A stretch of 64,000 nucleotides of DNA, taken from contig LUCM01009842.1 in NCBI GenBank assembly GCA_008360955.1, positions 79,275 through 143,274 on the forward strand. The letters are read 5' to 3'. Shown here in pieces: positions 38,201 to 49,900 of the stretch (position 1 is its first letter; each line of letters begins with the position of its first letter). The position numbers were made by a program, and so were the translations under genes. Below the pieces are notes generated by a model. It saw nothing but the letters and a program-made list of their open reading frames with translations. It was not told the DNA's origin and searched no databases. This stretch comes from Fasciolopsis buskii. Its lineage: Eukaryota > Platyhelminthes > Trematoda > Plagiorchiida > Fasciolidae.

Positions 38201-41200
38201 TGTCACTGTTCATCATACGAGCTCAGTGAAGCACAAAAGACTTGTCTGATTTGGAATAAATTTTTCGATGGTGGACGATTGGCAATGTGTGTAAATGATG
38301 GTTGCGCATTGCTCACCACGCAGACTGACAGGTTCGTTTACATGAGCAGCGATTGAGGTGGATGATTGACAATACATGACTGCCAACGCTTGACCTAGTA
38401 CTTTCAAAGTCCTTCCCAAAAACTAATCAAACTCTCCAGGTAACCAAGAGGGAGACGAAATCCAGTAGATATTACCTGGAAATATCATAGCCTTGTTTGT
38501 CTGGTTGGCTTTGACCAATTCCCAAAGACAAATGGCCCTGTTGGGTTTCCAGTGAACAGGCTCAGTGTTCGACCCCAAACCAGTGAGCTCCGTTAATGGA
38601 AAAGGGTAGAGTACTTCCGTGGTTATAGTCAGCGTATGGGACTCTCCAACGAAAGCGGAATCAGATCAAACTGTACTAGAAGCTCAATCCTAACCGCAGT
38701 TTTTAGTCAGCCGCGGATCTGTGGCATCCAAGTTATCGTGCAGTATTTAAACAAACAATAGTAATGGTAAAATTCGAACAACATCGTACTAATCGAGAAG
38801 TTTTGTTCTTCGCTTTCGTTGGGATGTGATCGATTGCGAAAATCATCCTGCATCATTTAGAAAAGTCTTTTAAGAAAATTAAAGTCTGAAAAGTTCCAGC
38901 CTGTTCATGACATTCATAAACTGGAAGTCAAACGCAATCCAGATAGTAATCGTTTCCACTCCTAATCTTAACGCGAAACCAAAAATTAACTCGGAATTTG
39001 ATGATCACACTAAACTGGTTGTGCTCGTGCAAGATGAATCACCAGCACACTTGAGGATGAGATAATGAGAATTAAATCAATGCAAAAATAAACATACAAC
39101 CACAACAATTTATATACAACCAAGAATTTGTGCTACGAAATGGGAAAGTCCGTGGGTAACCCGTACGTAGATTAAGTCTTGGAATCTCCGAATTCCAGTT
39201 AGCTGACGCAGGATTATTGCTCATCGTTTCTCAATTAAATTGATTTGCTTAATAGATCTACTTTTGTTTAACAGTGGCCTGTGTAATTAGAATAGATCAA
39301 GATGGAAATATCTAAATGGCCAGTTAGTGATCATCGCTTGTCAAACCAGAATACAGTGGGTTAGTTCAGACTGACAAAGGTTGCAATCGGTCTTGCGCAA
39401 ATAAATAAAATCAAGATTATCAGTCCTAAGGCCGACGAATAATTGGGAAAACCGGGAATAATCAAGCCATGGAAAAAGATGTTTTGTGATTTCGGTGTAA
39501 ATTCTAATATGCATGCCACGAGGCTAGGTGTAAACTTTGATCGGTTGTTTACAAACATATTGGGGTCAGTGGATGCATTTAGACGTGCTGTTGACAGTTG
39601 GAAAACTGACTTCTCGATACATTTCAAGGCACTAAGTACACGAATTATGTTGCGAATCAATTCCACTGTACCACTTGAGTTGAAATTATGAAGACGTGAT
39701 ACCAAAAGTCAGAAATCAAACATCTATATTGAGGTTGTTATACAAAAATAGTAACCTGATTCCGCGATTTTCATTTCCCCAAATGTGGATTGCCAAAACG
39801 AAGTTATCAGGAAAAGGGAAATGCGAAAATTTGAATGCCCGGTATCCTAGACTTATGCGCAGCGCAAATTGCTCAGACACTTGCAAAAACAGCCGAGGAC
39901 GACGATCATTGTGAAGGGTGTTTAAAAGTAACGAGTTTGCAAGTATCAAGGTTGAACGACTCAAGGAGTGCATCGGAAAACCGATGCGCCATAAATTCAA
40001 AACACTCCTTGAAAGAGACTACCCACAGTAGCCGATAGGTTGGCTAATTACAAACCTGCACTGATAATTGTGTGTGATTAATATCGCACTATTCACAATA
40101 AAGCCAGTCTGTGTGCAGTTATGCCCCAGTAACCATTTGATTTTCTTTTCACATACCCCAGGATGCAATTCGTCATTGCTTATCCGATATTTCCAACGAA
40201 CTCCTACAGAGCGTGGGATGCATGATTGATACAATACAGAAAGTTGCTGGGCTGAGAAGACAGGTCTTGTAACCGTAAAGAAGAACAGTACGTACTGCGG
40301 TATTTTACATCTGTCCCTTGAAGAAAACCGGGATATCATGGCAACGTCACCAGTGTCACAGTTTCCCCAAAGCTGCTCTAGATTCTGCAGTCCACGATGT
40401 GATTTCACGACCAGTTTTATTCTAACTCCAGGGTTACTTAAGGCTGTTGATTACTTTTTTACCACAAAAGAATGAGTTGAGGCATAGGCACCTGCTAGTC
40501 TCCAAGTCCCTTGCATTGAATTGGGAAAATGCATATCAAACCTCGATACTGCAATCGCCAAGCGATCCAACGCGTGCTGAATAACCTGTGAATCGCCGCG
40601 TAGCAAGACAACGACATCGGTATGCTATAAGTCAAAATCTGCGTAACCTACGAGTAGTTCAACTCCGCCGTCCAATGAACCCAATAAGAAATTTTGAAGG
40701 ACATCTTGTGGAAAACTTCAGAAGAAATACCACGTACAACAGCCTCAACAAGAGATGACCTGGGGCAGTAAAAGCTGCTCATAAGCCCTAGCTAGATATG
40801 AGGTAAGATGGCCCAACTGCTCGCGCACTCCTGTCTTCTACGAGCAATCCAATAGGGCATAATAGTAAACCGAATTGAAGACTGCTTAAATGTCCAGGTA
40901 GATAATGATCGTTTGTCTTCTAAAAGCAATGCAGTACCCTAACAACTGTCGTCGGATGAAGATTTGTTCGACACATTTCCCGACGGACGCGAAACCCGGT
41001 GTGCTCCGACAACTTTGCACACAACCTGTGGAGAATGGTAGACACCAGCAGCTTCGACACACTCGATTATGGCGGTGTTACGAGGATCATTCGATACACT
41101 GCAGATAATCGTCTACATTCTCGTTTGTTTGCGATTTTGCAACGTACAGTGCATACGACTTAACAGAAATTCGATTCCTCGAAACTTATTTTATATCCGA

Positions 41201-43683
41201 CCACAGAGTTCAGAAAAAGATAGCATTTGGGCAAAAGAGAACCAAATGCTCGCTTGAAACCTGTGTTTTCTGTTGGTTTATAGTAGACCTAAGCACGGGA
41301 AATTCACCACCGAACTCACAACATGGTTTGAGTTACCAGTAATTTTTCATCAAGATAGTACGTTACCAGTGGCCACTAAACCTTGGGCAGAGCAATTTTA
41401 AAATTTATTTTATCACTGACAGAATAAATTCTTGACACTCCGAATCGGAAGACGCGTGATCTGCAAATCGCATAATAACCGTTATTTTAACGGTTGGATG
41501 TGTCACAAGACATCTGAAAGTTCGTTTTCCTGTGAAAGATGGCCGGTAGTGGCCAAGCGGATAGGGTCGTGGCGTTTGGACGTCAACGTCGCGGGTTTGA
41601 ATCTTCCCATCACCGACCAACTTCCCCACTTGGCAGCCTTCTGTTGGCCGTGGCCCCCTACCCGAAAAATGATGCACATTGTTATTTCGTTACTAAAAGA
41701 AGTGAAAGATAAAAAGATAAGAGATAGCTGAAGTTCATGTTGGATTACTTCAAAATATTTCTACTCTCTGTTTCCCAGTAGGTATAGATTAATTGAGGAT
41801 ACAGTGTTAGCGTAACCCTTCAAAGCAAATTGAAAAAGAATTGATTCAAAGGGAGATAGACCCTTCAGTCTATGCAAAAGTTAGTCACTTTGTAATTGGA
41901 AAGCCGTCAGATAAATTGATCGTTCACCTGAAGCCCGATGACAGTTTGAGTTCTGACTGCGGTTGACATAAAGAGGCTGCGGAAAGAATAATAATGAGCC
42001 ACAAACTCCTGCGGTTAACGTCAAATTTATCTACTCTATGCAGTGGGGTGCTTGGATCAAGACGGGCTGGTTCGTTCACGCACGAAGTCGATAAAATCGC
42101 ACCTGAACCCCCTCGCATAGAGTGGGAAAACTATCAAAGTGTATGTGACAGGATCTATAGGAATGAAGCCGATTTATCAAGGTCGACCATTTTATGGCTA
42201 AACACATGCATATTATTTAGTTACTGCTCAATTTTTAAAATCATTACTATTCCACCGCAGTGCTTTGCTTTTGACTGCTACTGTAGAGCTCGGTTAATTC
42301 ACATGAAAAGGTAGTGGTGGATCGAAGACTCCAAGGTGATGAAGACTGAAAACTTTGAAAACCATGAAGATCACCGACTGTGGCATTTAGGTGTTTCACC
42401 GATAAGTCCAAATTGGTTTGCTCGAAAACCTGTATCACGTTACGCGCTGTCCACCTCGATCCACAGGCCAATAAATGCCTGAATCGAAAATTTGGGCATA
42501 TCTTGGGGAGTCGATTGGCGTACACAAGATATACACATTTATTTTTTGTGCTAGTTCAGTGCTCTTTCGAATAGCGCGTCGTTCGACGTTTACGATGCTG
42601 ATAAAATTCTGCAATCGCATTGTGGAAATGTTATAAAGAAGCTGATGCTCGAAGGCCGGCAGCCATTGTGCACTGTATTACGCTGACCTAAAAGTAAAAT
42701 CTGGAATTTGTTTGGTAAAAGCCTAGGAGAATGAACACCGAAATGAAACACGCCAAATTGTAGCGGAAATAAGGAGGACTGATGTGCAAATTGATTCTTC
42801 ACATGGGTGTGGATTGTAGATCACGTGATAGTTCTCGCAAAGCCACGTGAACATCTAATTTTTGAAAGACTGACCATATATAACTTCTCTGCATCCTGAA
42901 GAATCCATTTTGGTTTAAGAGATAACACCAGCTGTAATTCTCAAACACAAAACTGAATAGTTCTAAATAAGTGGCAATCATAGTGATTCTTTCAATGTAA
43001 ACCGAGTGTAACGAACATGCTTTGCACTACCGTATTGGACTGGATTGTGTAAGTGTTGATACTGGCTGACACGGTTACTGGGCCTTGGCTCACGGGTGTT
43101 TGCCGTTTTTGTTGTCCATAGCAGACTGTGGGGCGTGTGAGGGCCATCGAAGAGCACCGTCCGGCCGTCGACATATTATACCCAGTATTTACGAGATTCG
43201 ATATGGGGATGAACTCTCAAGTGATTCGGGTGACTCCGTTTGATTAGCACACGAAGTATGTACACCAGAAAAATGTGCTCGACTGTTTCGTGTTTTAATA
43301 TTTGATTGAAATATAAAACATCTTCACCTACCTGTATACATACTGATAACCTTGAAAGTTGTATATTGTCACTGGAATGCTTCTTATTCGAAGGAGCGGC
43401 GTCATCATGAAAAAATTGTAATTATTCTGACTTTCAAATTACCCAAGGGACAAAATTAAACCGACTGTCGGCTTTTCCAAGACCGTGTACCTGTCTACCG
43501 TCCAAAGTGCATAAGCATATCTATTGCAGTGAACGCTATACAAATCTACGGTAAAAAAAAGCAGCAATTCAACAAATTCCACTTACTGGAATAACGTGAT
43601 CTAAGCTCTCACCAGTGACAGATATAACCAATGCAGTTGGATAAGCATCTACAACGAAATCAGTTAGGCTATCGTTTTGGAGT
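33576..43683 (-). CDS. Multi-exon gene, C-terminal part, weak doublecortin-like exon
   Basis: Exons, minus strand: 43683-43587 (LTDFVVDAYPTALVISVTGE), 41375-41320 (WPLVTYYLDEKLLVTQTM), 41098-about 40947 (IIECVEAAGVYHSPQVVCKV), 40251-40157 (SVGVRWKYRISNDELHPG), 38422-38317 (VLGQALAVMYCQSSTSIAAH), 34048-33868 (FHFNGAKSSPNERYFVAFSK) and 33766-33576 (PVWIQVDDASQEFDRLQAK, stop TAG). Phases agree at each listed join except that one exon (starting phase 1, ending phase 0) must be missing between 38317 and 34048. The last intron is 101 bases. The 34048 exon has the N-G ... S-T-Y-D-I-L-M spacing seen in doublecortin domains, which bind tubulin; this is a weak resemblance. The donor at 40947 (GTTGTT) is poor. 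With the next chain upstream this could be one very large DCX-family gene such as DCDC1, but a stop at 43962 separates them in the present model. Confidence 0.48.
34232..34335 (+). CDS. Possible plus-strand terminal exon
   Basis: A strong acceptor (CGTTTCATCCACAG, ending 34231) is followed by a 33-codon frame containing YEYAAEDDHQGIAQTNVSGH and stop TAA at 34333-34335. Composition is strongly coding-like. It lies between two minus-strand exons (38317 and 34048), so it would belong to a plus-strand gene nested in that intron or overlapping it. No upstream plus-strand exon was identified and a second frame after the same acceptor also stays open for 28 codons, so the call is tentative. Confidence 0.35.
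35255..35289. repeat. (AT)n microsatellite
   Basis: About 35 bases of uninterrupted AT in a non-coding stretch of the minus-strand gene region. Confidence 0.95.
35614..35750 (+). repeat. Dispersed repeat, copy B
   Basis: Starts GTTTGTATATCATCATTTCG and ends TTTGGTGGAGG, aligning with 18927-19068 over its whole length. It follows an AT microsatellite (35255-35289) by about 320 bases and lies in an intron of the minus-strand gene chain. Confidence 0.6.
37228..37345 (-). repeat. Dispersed element copy 1 (protein-level match to 43.0 kb)
   Basis: On the minus strand this piece encodes LREQKPSKRIVQRQRLHEQI and QYGNS. The copy at 43003-43135 encodes REPRPSNRVSQYQHLHNPVQ and YGS in the same relative frame, and the DNA around them matches well (for example CCGTGAGC and GCCCAGTAA in both). 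Substitutions that keep similar residues suggest a once-coding mobile element. Upstream in copy 1 the frame continues DSDLQPVCSLTIEQWDND. The family was not identified. Confidence 0.55.
41545..41614 (+). mobile_element. tRNA-derived SINE head
   Basis: GGTAGTG at the start pairs with CATCACC at the end (five Watson-Crick pairs, one G-T, one mismatch), like a tRNA acceptor stem. Between them are a box A-like TGGCCAAGCGG and a box B-like GGGTTTGAATC at tRNA spacing. The arms are too degenerate for a working tRNA. AT-rich sequence with AGATAAAAAGATAAGAG follows as a possible tail (to about 41726). Confidence 0.6.
43003..43135 (-). repeat. Dispersed element copy 2 (protein-level match to 37.3 kb)
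   Basis: Minus-strand sequence matching copy 1 over roughly 95 bases, including CCGTGAGC, GCCCAGTAA and a shared run before QYG. The encoded peptide keeps P-S-x-R-x-x-Q-x-Q-x-L-H and QYG. It lies just downstream of the exon at 43587 in the minus-strand gene model, in an intron. Confidence 0.55.
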
Positions 43684-43961
43684 CTATGAGGATACAAAGT
43701 GACGACAGACGAAATGACTCAATGCTGGAGTTGGTGGAGTTCATGCGTTCAAATTCTTTGCTCCCCAATAAGTACTCCCTCAAATTCCTATTTGCGGTTA
43801 GTCTGTCAACACCGTTCGTTCTCTTTTTTCCTTTGAATAGAAGGTATTATGAAGTGAAAGCCAGAACCAAGGCTCATTGGTTCAAATTTAATGGTTGCGG
43901 AAACTGAACTGATAGAGAAACCACCCGGCTACGTTTATATCCCCACTTACCTTCACACTAT

Positions 43962-46900
43962 TTAGTTTAAATTTCCATCTGGAATCTCACACACTTCAGC
44001 TGATACAGGTGAATTTCTCCAAAAAGACAAACGTCAAATATGACTCGGCCATCTTGGTCCAGACAAAAACGTGGATTAAAAAAAAACAAAATTTAACAAA
44101 TGGTCCAGCTTATTAGTTGTGAAAATACACGCTTCAACCATCCTGTCTTGGGACCGTTAAATAAATCATAGTTAGGTGCTATCCAAGAAAGTCTGGACGT
44201 TATGCTCTATTAACTACCGTGTAAAACTGAAAGCTAGATTGTATCCGTGGGGTGTTTACACTTTCACCATATCAAATGGAGAAAGATAGCATAATCGAAG
44301 CTCTGACTGTTGGCGCTTGCGAAGTCATCGCTCGGGTCCTAAAAGATTTACGGTAGTCATTTCAGTAACCACAAAGGCTTTGTGAAGTTGGAACAAATTG
44401 CAATACTTCGTATTTTGTTTGTTTTAAATCGGAACTGAAGACGGCATCATGAGAAGGCGTTTTTTTTGAAATTTTTCAAGTAGTCGTACTGTGGAAAAAC
44501 AACAACGAAACTGTCATAACATACAGGTGAACACAAAGAGTTTCCTTTGCTGAAACGAACTGTCCGCAACATATTTTCTGTATGGCGAGGAAAACCGAAA
44601 TTAATCATACAAGGTCTATGCGTGCGTGATTCCGGTTTACTCGAACAGAAAATTGGGATAGCCTGATTGAAACAGTCAGTACTAATTTAGGGTGTTTACG
44701 TCGTTTGTTTTTTGGAAGAAATCTTTGGGATTCTAATTTCGGGCAAATCATCCAGCCCTTATCATATCAACTGATCTTCATTTCCCTTATCTAGCTGACT
44801 TGACCTTGAGCACTAAGGTGGCACACATTTAACTGTTCCTAGGTCGACCCTCGTCGAATCTACGCTCAAGTCACGTGATTCAGCCAAGTACAGCTTCGCT
44901 GTAGCTCTCACCGACAATCAGCCAATGAGAACCGTGGTAACAGGCGATCGTGAATCTCAAGCCTACTTCTAATGACACTGCACAGAATGCATTCGACCAA
45001 ATGGAATTCATCCTGTTTTATATATAAACTCATGATTTGTTAGTGAAATCCTAACGTGTTTCTAGTTGCTGTGGCCTTCTCACTTTCTTCAGTTGCATAG
45101 CTTGGGCCAGACACTGTCAAACACCCTACTTGTAATTCTCATCCGTTCGTTATTGCGAGCGCTGGAGTTTAGTACGATTTAAAGCATAAATACTACTAAT
45201 AGTTGACGTAGGCGACATTGATTGTAAGGTTAAGTAAATTAAAAATTTTGAACCCCACTGAATTTGATAAGTTCGTCAGAATTTTTCAGCGGTTCCGTGA
45301 TTTGCTGTAACTCACATTTGTAACCGATAATTAGTCGACTTGGTTGTTAAAAGCCATTCCTAAAGTGACAACAGCATTAACAATTAACTGCTTAAATACA
45401 AATCAAATGAAGTTCTTTGAAAACTGTATGTTCCCCATCTACGATCGTTTGGTAAAAATTGTTAACCATGAATTGCAGGTTTGTCAACTAAGATAATTCC
45501 TAGTTGCCGTTCAAGATAACTGCGATTTCAAGTTACTTCGGATGTTGTTTTTCAACAGTGGAAAATTGTGCTACGATTCAATAAGCTGTGAAACTTTTAT
45601 CGTTTTAAATTGCACTCGATGTGTCAATTTAAACGAGACCAATATCTACGCAAACACTACATCGTGTAGAAGCGGGTAACATGCCAAACCAATACGAGAA
45701 GACATTTTGCTCAAATTTACCTTTTAAGAATGCTTAACTGTCCTCGCCTTAACATCATGAGAGAGTATCTTCAATAGTAATACCCTTGGTCTAGTCATGT
45801 GGGGAAAAAACAAGGCACTCACATTATTGGCAGATTTGAGTCAGCATCGGTAGGGCAAAACGTGAAATATTTATCCACATTGTACATGGAATGGACTTGT
45901 TGCATACAATAATTTGTCGACCGATTGATTTCGTCGATCGATACAAAGCAAGCAATAATCACCTGAATGTCAAAAACGGTCCATTCCTAGGGAAAAATAC
46001 TTCGAAGTCGCTGCCTTTCTTCCACATCTCCGTACGAAACAACAGAACTGGGCAAGAGCTTTCATTGGATCATAACAGAAAATTTATGAATAAGGAAAAT
46101 ATCCTACATTTAGATGGAGAAAATGACCACCTACTGTGATGAGGGAAGATATTTTTGAATTCGAATTCGGAGAGAAGACAGATTGCTAGACGCAATCAAT
46201 TCTTCTAAACTTCTGATATAATTTATTAGTTTATCTACAGCTACGAGTACACAACGGATCGGTGTCTCACCCAACAAATGGCGAGCATGTGCCCAAGTGT
46301 TCAGTGAAATCGATGGCTCACCCCTTACCCGAGAAGAAAGTGAGCATGAGAAATCGGGTCTCATTGATCGTCAAACACCTTATGGTCTTCAGTCACCAAA
46401 TTGACCTCGATCGAGTGTTATAAAGGATTCCATGGAACTGTGATTAGAGACCGTTAGCCTACTGTGAGCCTTTATTGATAAATAGATAGATGCCACTCTA
46501 ATGTGGACAAAACTTGTTGGCCCACAAAACTGGCCTGCCTTGGCGTTAGCAAGTCGACTTTTGAATAACATTTACCTGAGTTTGGTAAAAACTGTTCGTT
46601 TTTCACGACGTTGGTCCTCATCGAATTCTAAAATCAACTTAGGTTTTACTTGTGGACTTAAAAAAAAATAAAGGAAAGCCCGCGTCTCTCAATCCGTGCT
46701 TTCCATCCGTTCTACTCAGCTTGTTTAACGAGACTCAGTGTTTCAAATTTCCAAGAAGGTAGCTCAAAACTCTGAGGGCCATTGCCCATTGTCGTGTTCT
46801 GCTGAAGTAGCACGATTTTCCAGAAGTGGGATATGAACCGATCATCTGGTCACCACCTAGTCTGGAATAATTCTGCTGCCTTGCATAAAGCGCTTGGTTA

Positions 46901-49900
46901 CGCAAAGGCTAGAGGTGCATCCTCGAATAAAAGACCTACTCTGGACTGGGTGACCGAGTACTGCAACAGCTCACAACGCACACAAATACGAAAATGAATG
47001 ATCCACGAAAGTACATTCCTGGCTCTTCTCTCACGTGCAATCGCGACCTTGCACGGCACACAGCTCTTTCTTCCTCTATTGATTCGTGTCACTCCTATTA
47101 CCACTCTATGTCCTAACATACTTCGGTAACTGTGGTCCGGCTTGCTAGAGGCAGTGTCAATGGTAGAAGTCCTATTGCTAATTTCTCGAGTTCTTCCTCA
47201 GACAACATCTAAATCTTACCGTCGTTTGGGCCACCACTTCGTCCTCGATGCTCCTTCAAACTAGCCACATTCAGTGCGCGAACACTGATGTAAGTAGGAC
47301 CCCGCTGGTGTTTAGCCCGTACACTGGAGACCCAAGCCATCGATATGATTTGTATTCGAGAGATATGCATACGAGACACCAGTTCTGTTACCCGACTGAC
47401 ATCCCCATCGAGTCCTTCTGTGAAGTTTCATTTGAGTCTTTATGGAGACCCGTAGGCTGTGGTTTCTTGTGTTGTCGGAGTGAGAGGGTTAAGGCTGAAT
47501 TACTTGACTGGATCTCTGTCGACAGAAGGCTATGGGCAATGACACTATGAGGTTCATGCGGAATACATAATACTTGCTCTGATAGACACAAGATGTTTGT
47601 TGTCTCCGCGTGCGCACCTACAGAATGCAGCCCAGATAGAGTCAAGGATAATTTCTATCAGGTTGACTATTCTCCACTGCGGCGCATCTAGAAGGCCTCT
47701 TAGGTCCCGATTCCTGTCAATCAGAAAAAAGGGAACGGTTGTCGGCTTTGCGTTCAATCCATCAAGTCTTTCCCGTCAGTACGATCTGCAGACGTCCCAA
47801 TCGCCAGTACACCACCTGGTGTTTTCTTTCTTCGGTTCAGCTATGGATCCAAATCGACCATATCGTCATTAACTACAAATGGCGGGAGTGACTACAAGAC
47901 TCCGACCACGCGTTAGCATACACTAGGCTGCCCATGTGCTTTCTTGGGCGCTCAAAACGTATGTTGCAGCGTCGATTAAATTGCGGCAAGATATATGATA
48001 TGGATTGCTCACCAATCTTTCCAAGCTCACTAGCTGAAAAGCTCGGATTTTCCTCAACAACGTCAACGAGCAATGGTATCCTATCAAGAATACCTTGCAT
48101 TCTTCTGGATTGGTGACTTGTGCCCTGTTCCATCGCGTTATGGCACCCTGGATTTCAGCTGAGTCTTTGTGCCCTCATGACGCACCTCAATCTGCCCAGG
48201 CTGGTAGCCTGCTTAATGAATCATGGCTGGTAACGAGATGTGAATTAAATGCAAGCTTGAGCAGGAATTGTGATATCTGGTGGTCTCAACGAGCCTTGAG
48301 GATGGAACGTGCTGCCGACAAGGAAAGTTCTCGCAAGCTGTTTTATTTTATTCGACCTAACGGTAGGAAACTAACTTTATCATAGAGGATGTTCTCCAAG
48401 ATGTTTTATTTGGTCTTTTAGACAGTGGAGTTGAACTCCTCTCAGGAGAGAGATTTTTGACTCGGGGTATGTAGATTATATCGCCTTGCTGAGTGACACT
48501 GCACAGATAATTCAACACGCATTAGACCGCTTGAAGATTGAGTTATCTGGGTATGGCATGTGCTTTGTACCTTCAAAATGCAACACACTTCTTCAAGACT
48601 GGTGGGAAACTATGGCTGCGTTCATTTTTTTAGTGATTGGTTAGAAGTAGTCAATAGCTTCTACTACCTTGGGAGTCTGATCATGAGGAAGACTTCTCAT
48701 CACGAGTTGCGAAAGCCGGAGCAGCTTTCGCCAACCTGTGGTGCCGCCATGACACCCGGCTTCCCCTAATGTGAAGGAGGTACAATGCCACAGTTCGTAG
48801 TGTTCCTCGTCATGGTTGCTATACTTGACCGTTTTGCGTTGGGGAGGCCCGGCGTTCTTCTTTGTTCGAACAACGATGTCACCAATGCATTGTTGGTGTC
48901 TAGTGAGAGCATCGGTGAGCAATAACCAGGTGCGCCGTCGTGCGTTGGGTGCAGATAGTCATCTGCTGACTGAGATAATCACTCCGCATCCCCTTCGATG
49001 ACGTGGACACATATGTAGAACGCTTGCAGGCCCAAGACCCACCAGATCCTCCACACTGTCGACGTTGTTCAGTGGTCGCTTATTTGGTATAATTCCTTCT
49101 TGTTCACAGCTAACCGGCCATCCCCTTGTCTACAACGAACCGAGCACTAGGCAGCTCTGTACTTTGTATTCAAACTGCAAGCAAATCTAGTTTTCCCTCG
49201 TGGTTTGGTTTCACCGACGTTGACAGAATCGAATGTCGGCTACATCTGCCGCATATTTACACAATGGGCAACGGGACCAGCAAACCGGTCATGACCCGAT
49301 GACTAAGAAGTATACAAATGCAAGTGGTTTGTCGTCCATTCAGTCATGCGCGAGACCTAAATGTTTTCATCGGTTGCGCATGGCGTCGGACATCATGAAA
49401 CCAGCATGAATATATGGATGGGTAGTTGGCATGCGACGAGACAGATAGATAGACAAACAAACAAACAAACAGGCAGGCAGACAGACAGACAGACAGACAG
49501 ACAACAGATAGGCTGGAGTAGGACAGATTTCAAGATCACTCCAAGTATACTCAAGGACTGATTTTAAAAGTCCTTTTTCATTTTTTGCTCGAATTCATAA
49601 CTGTGAACACCAAGGTGAACGAACAGCTGGACGGTGAAAAAGCGAAGTGAAATTAGTTAAGTGACTGATGAATTCCCCTACTTATTGTGACGATAGTGGG
49701 AGCACTGCATTTTCGTCGAACTGACATACAGAAGGTAGGAAGCACAAACGACTTGTCGGAGGCAGTTAAATGAGTAAACTTTCGCAAGCAATTCAAGAGA
49801 TGCAGACTGCCAAAGATGCGGCCAAAGCTTACGTGTTACAAACTATAAAAACCCAAAGGTTTGTGCTTCGAGCGGCACCAAAATAATCTTCATATAAAGG

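Noticed and set aside
49441..49503. CRISPR-like short repeats
   Set aside because: Four-base tandem units without spacers; a microsatellite.
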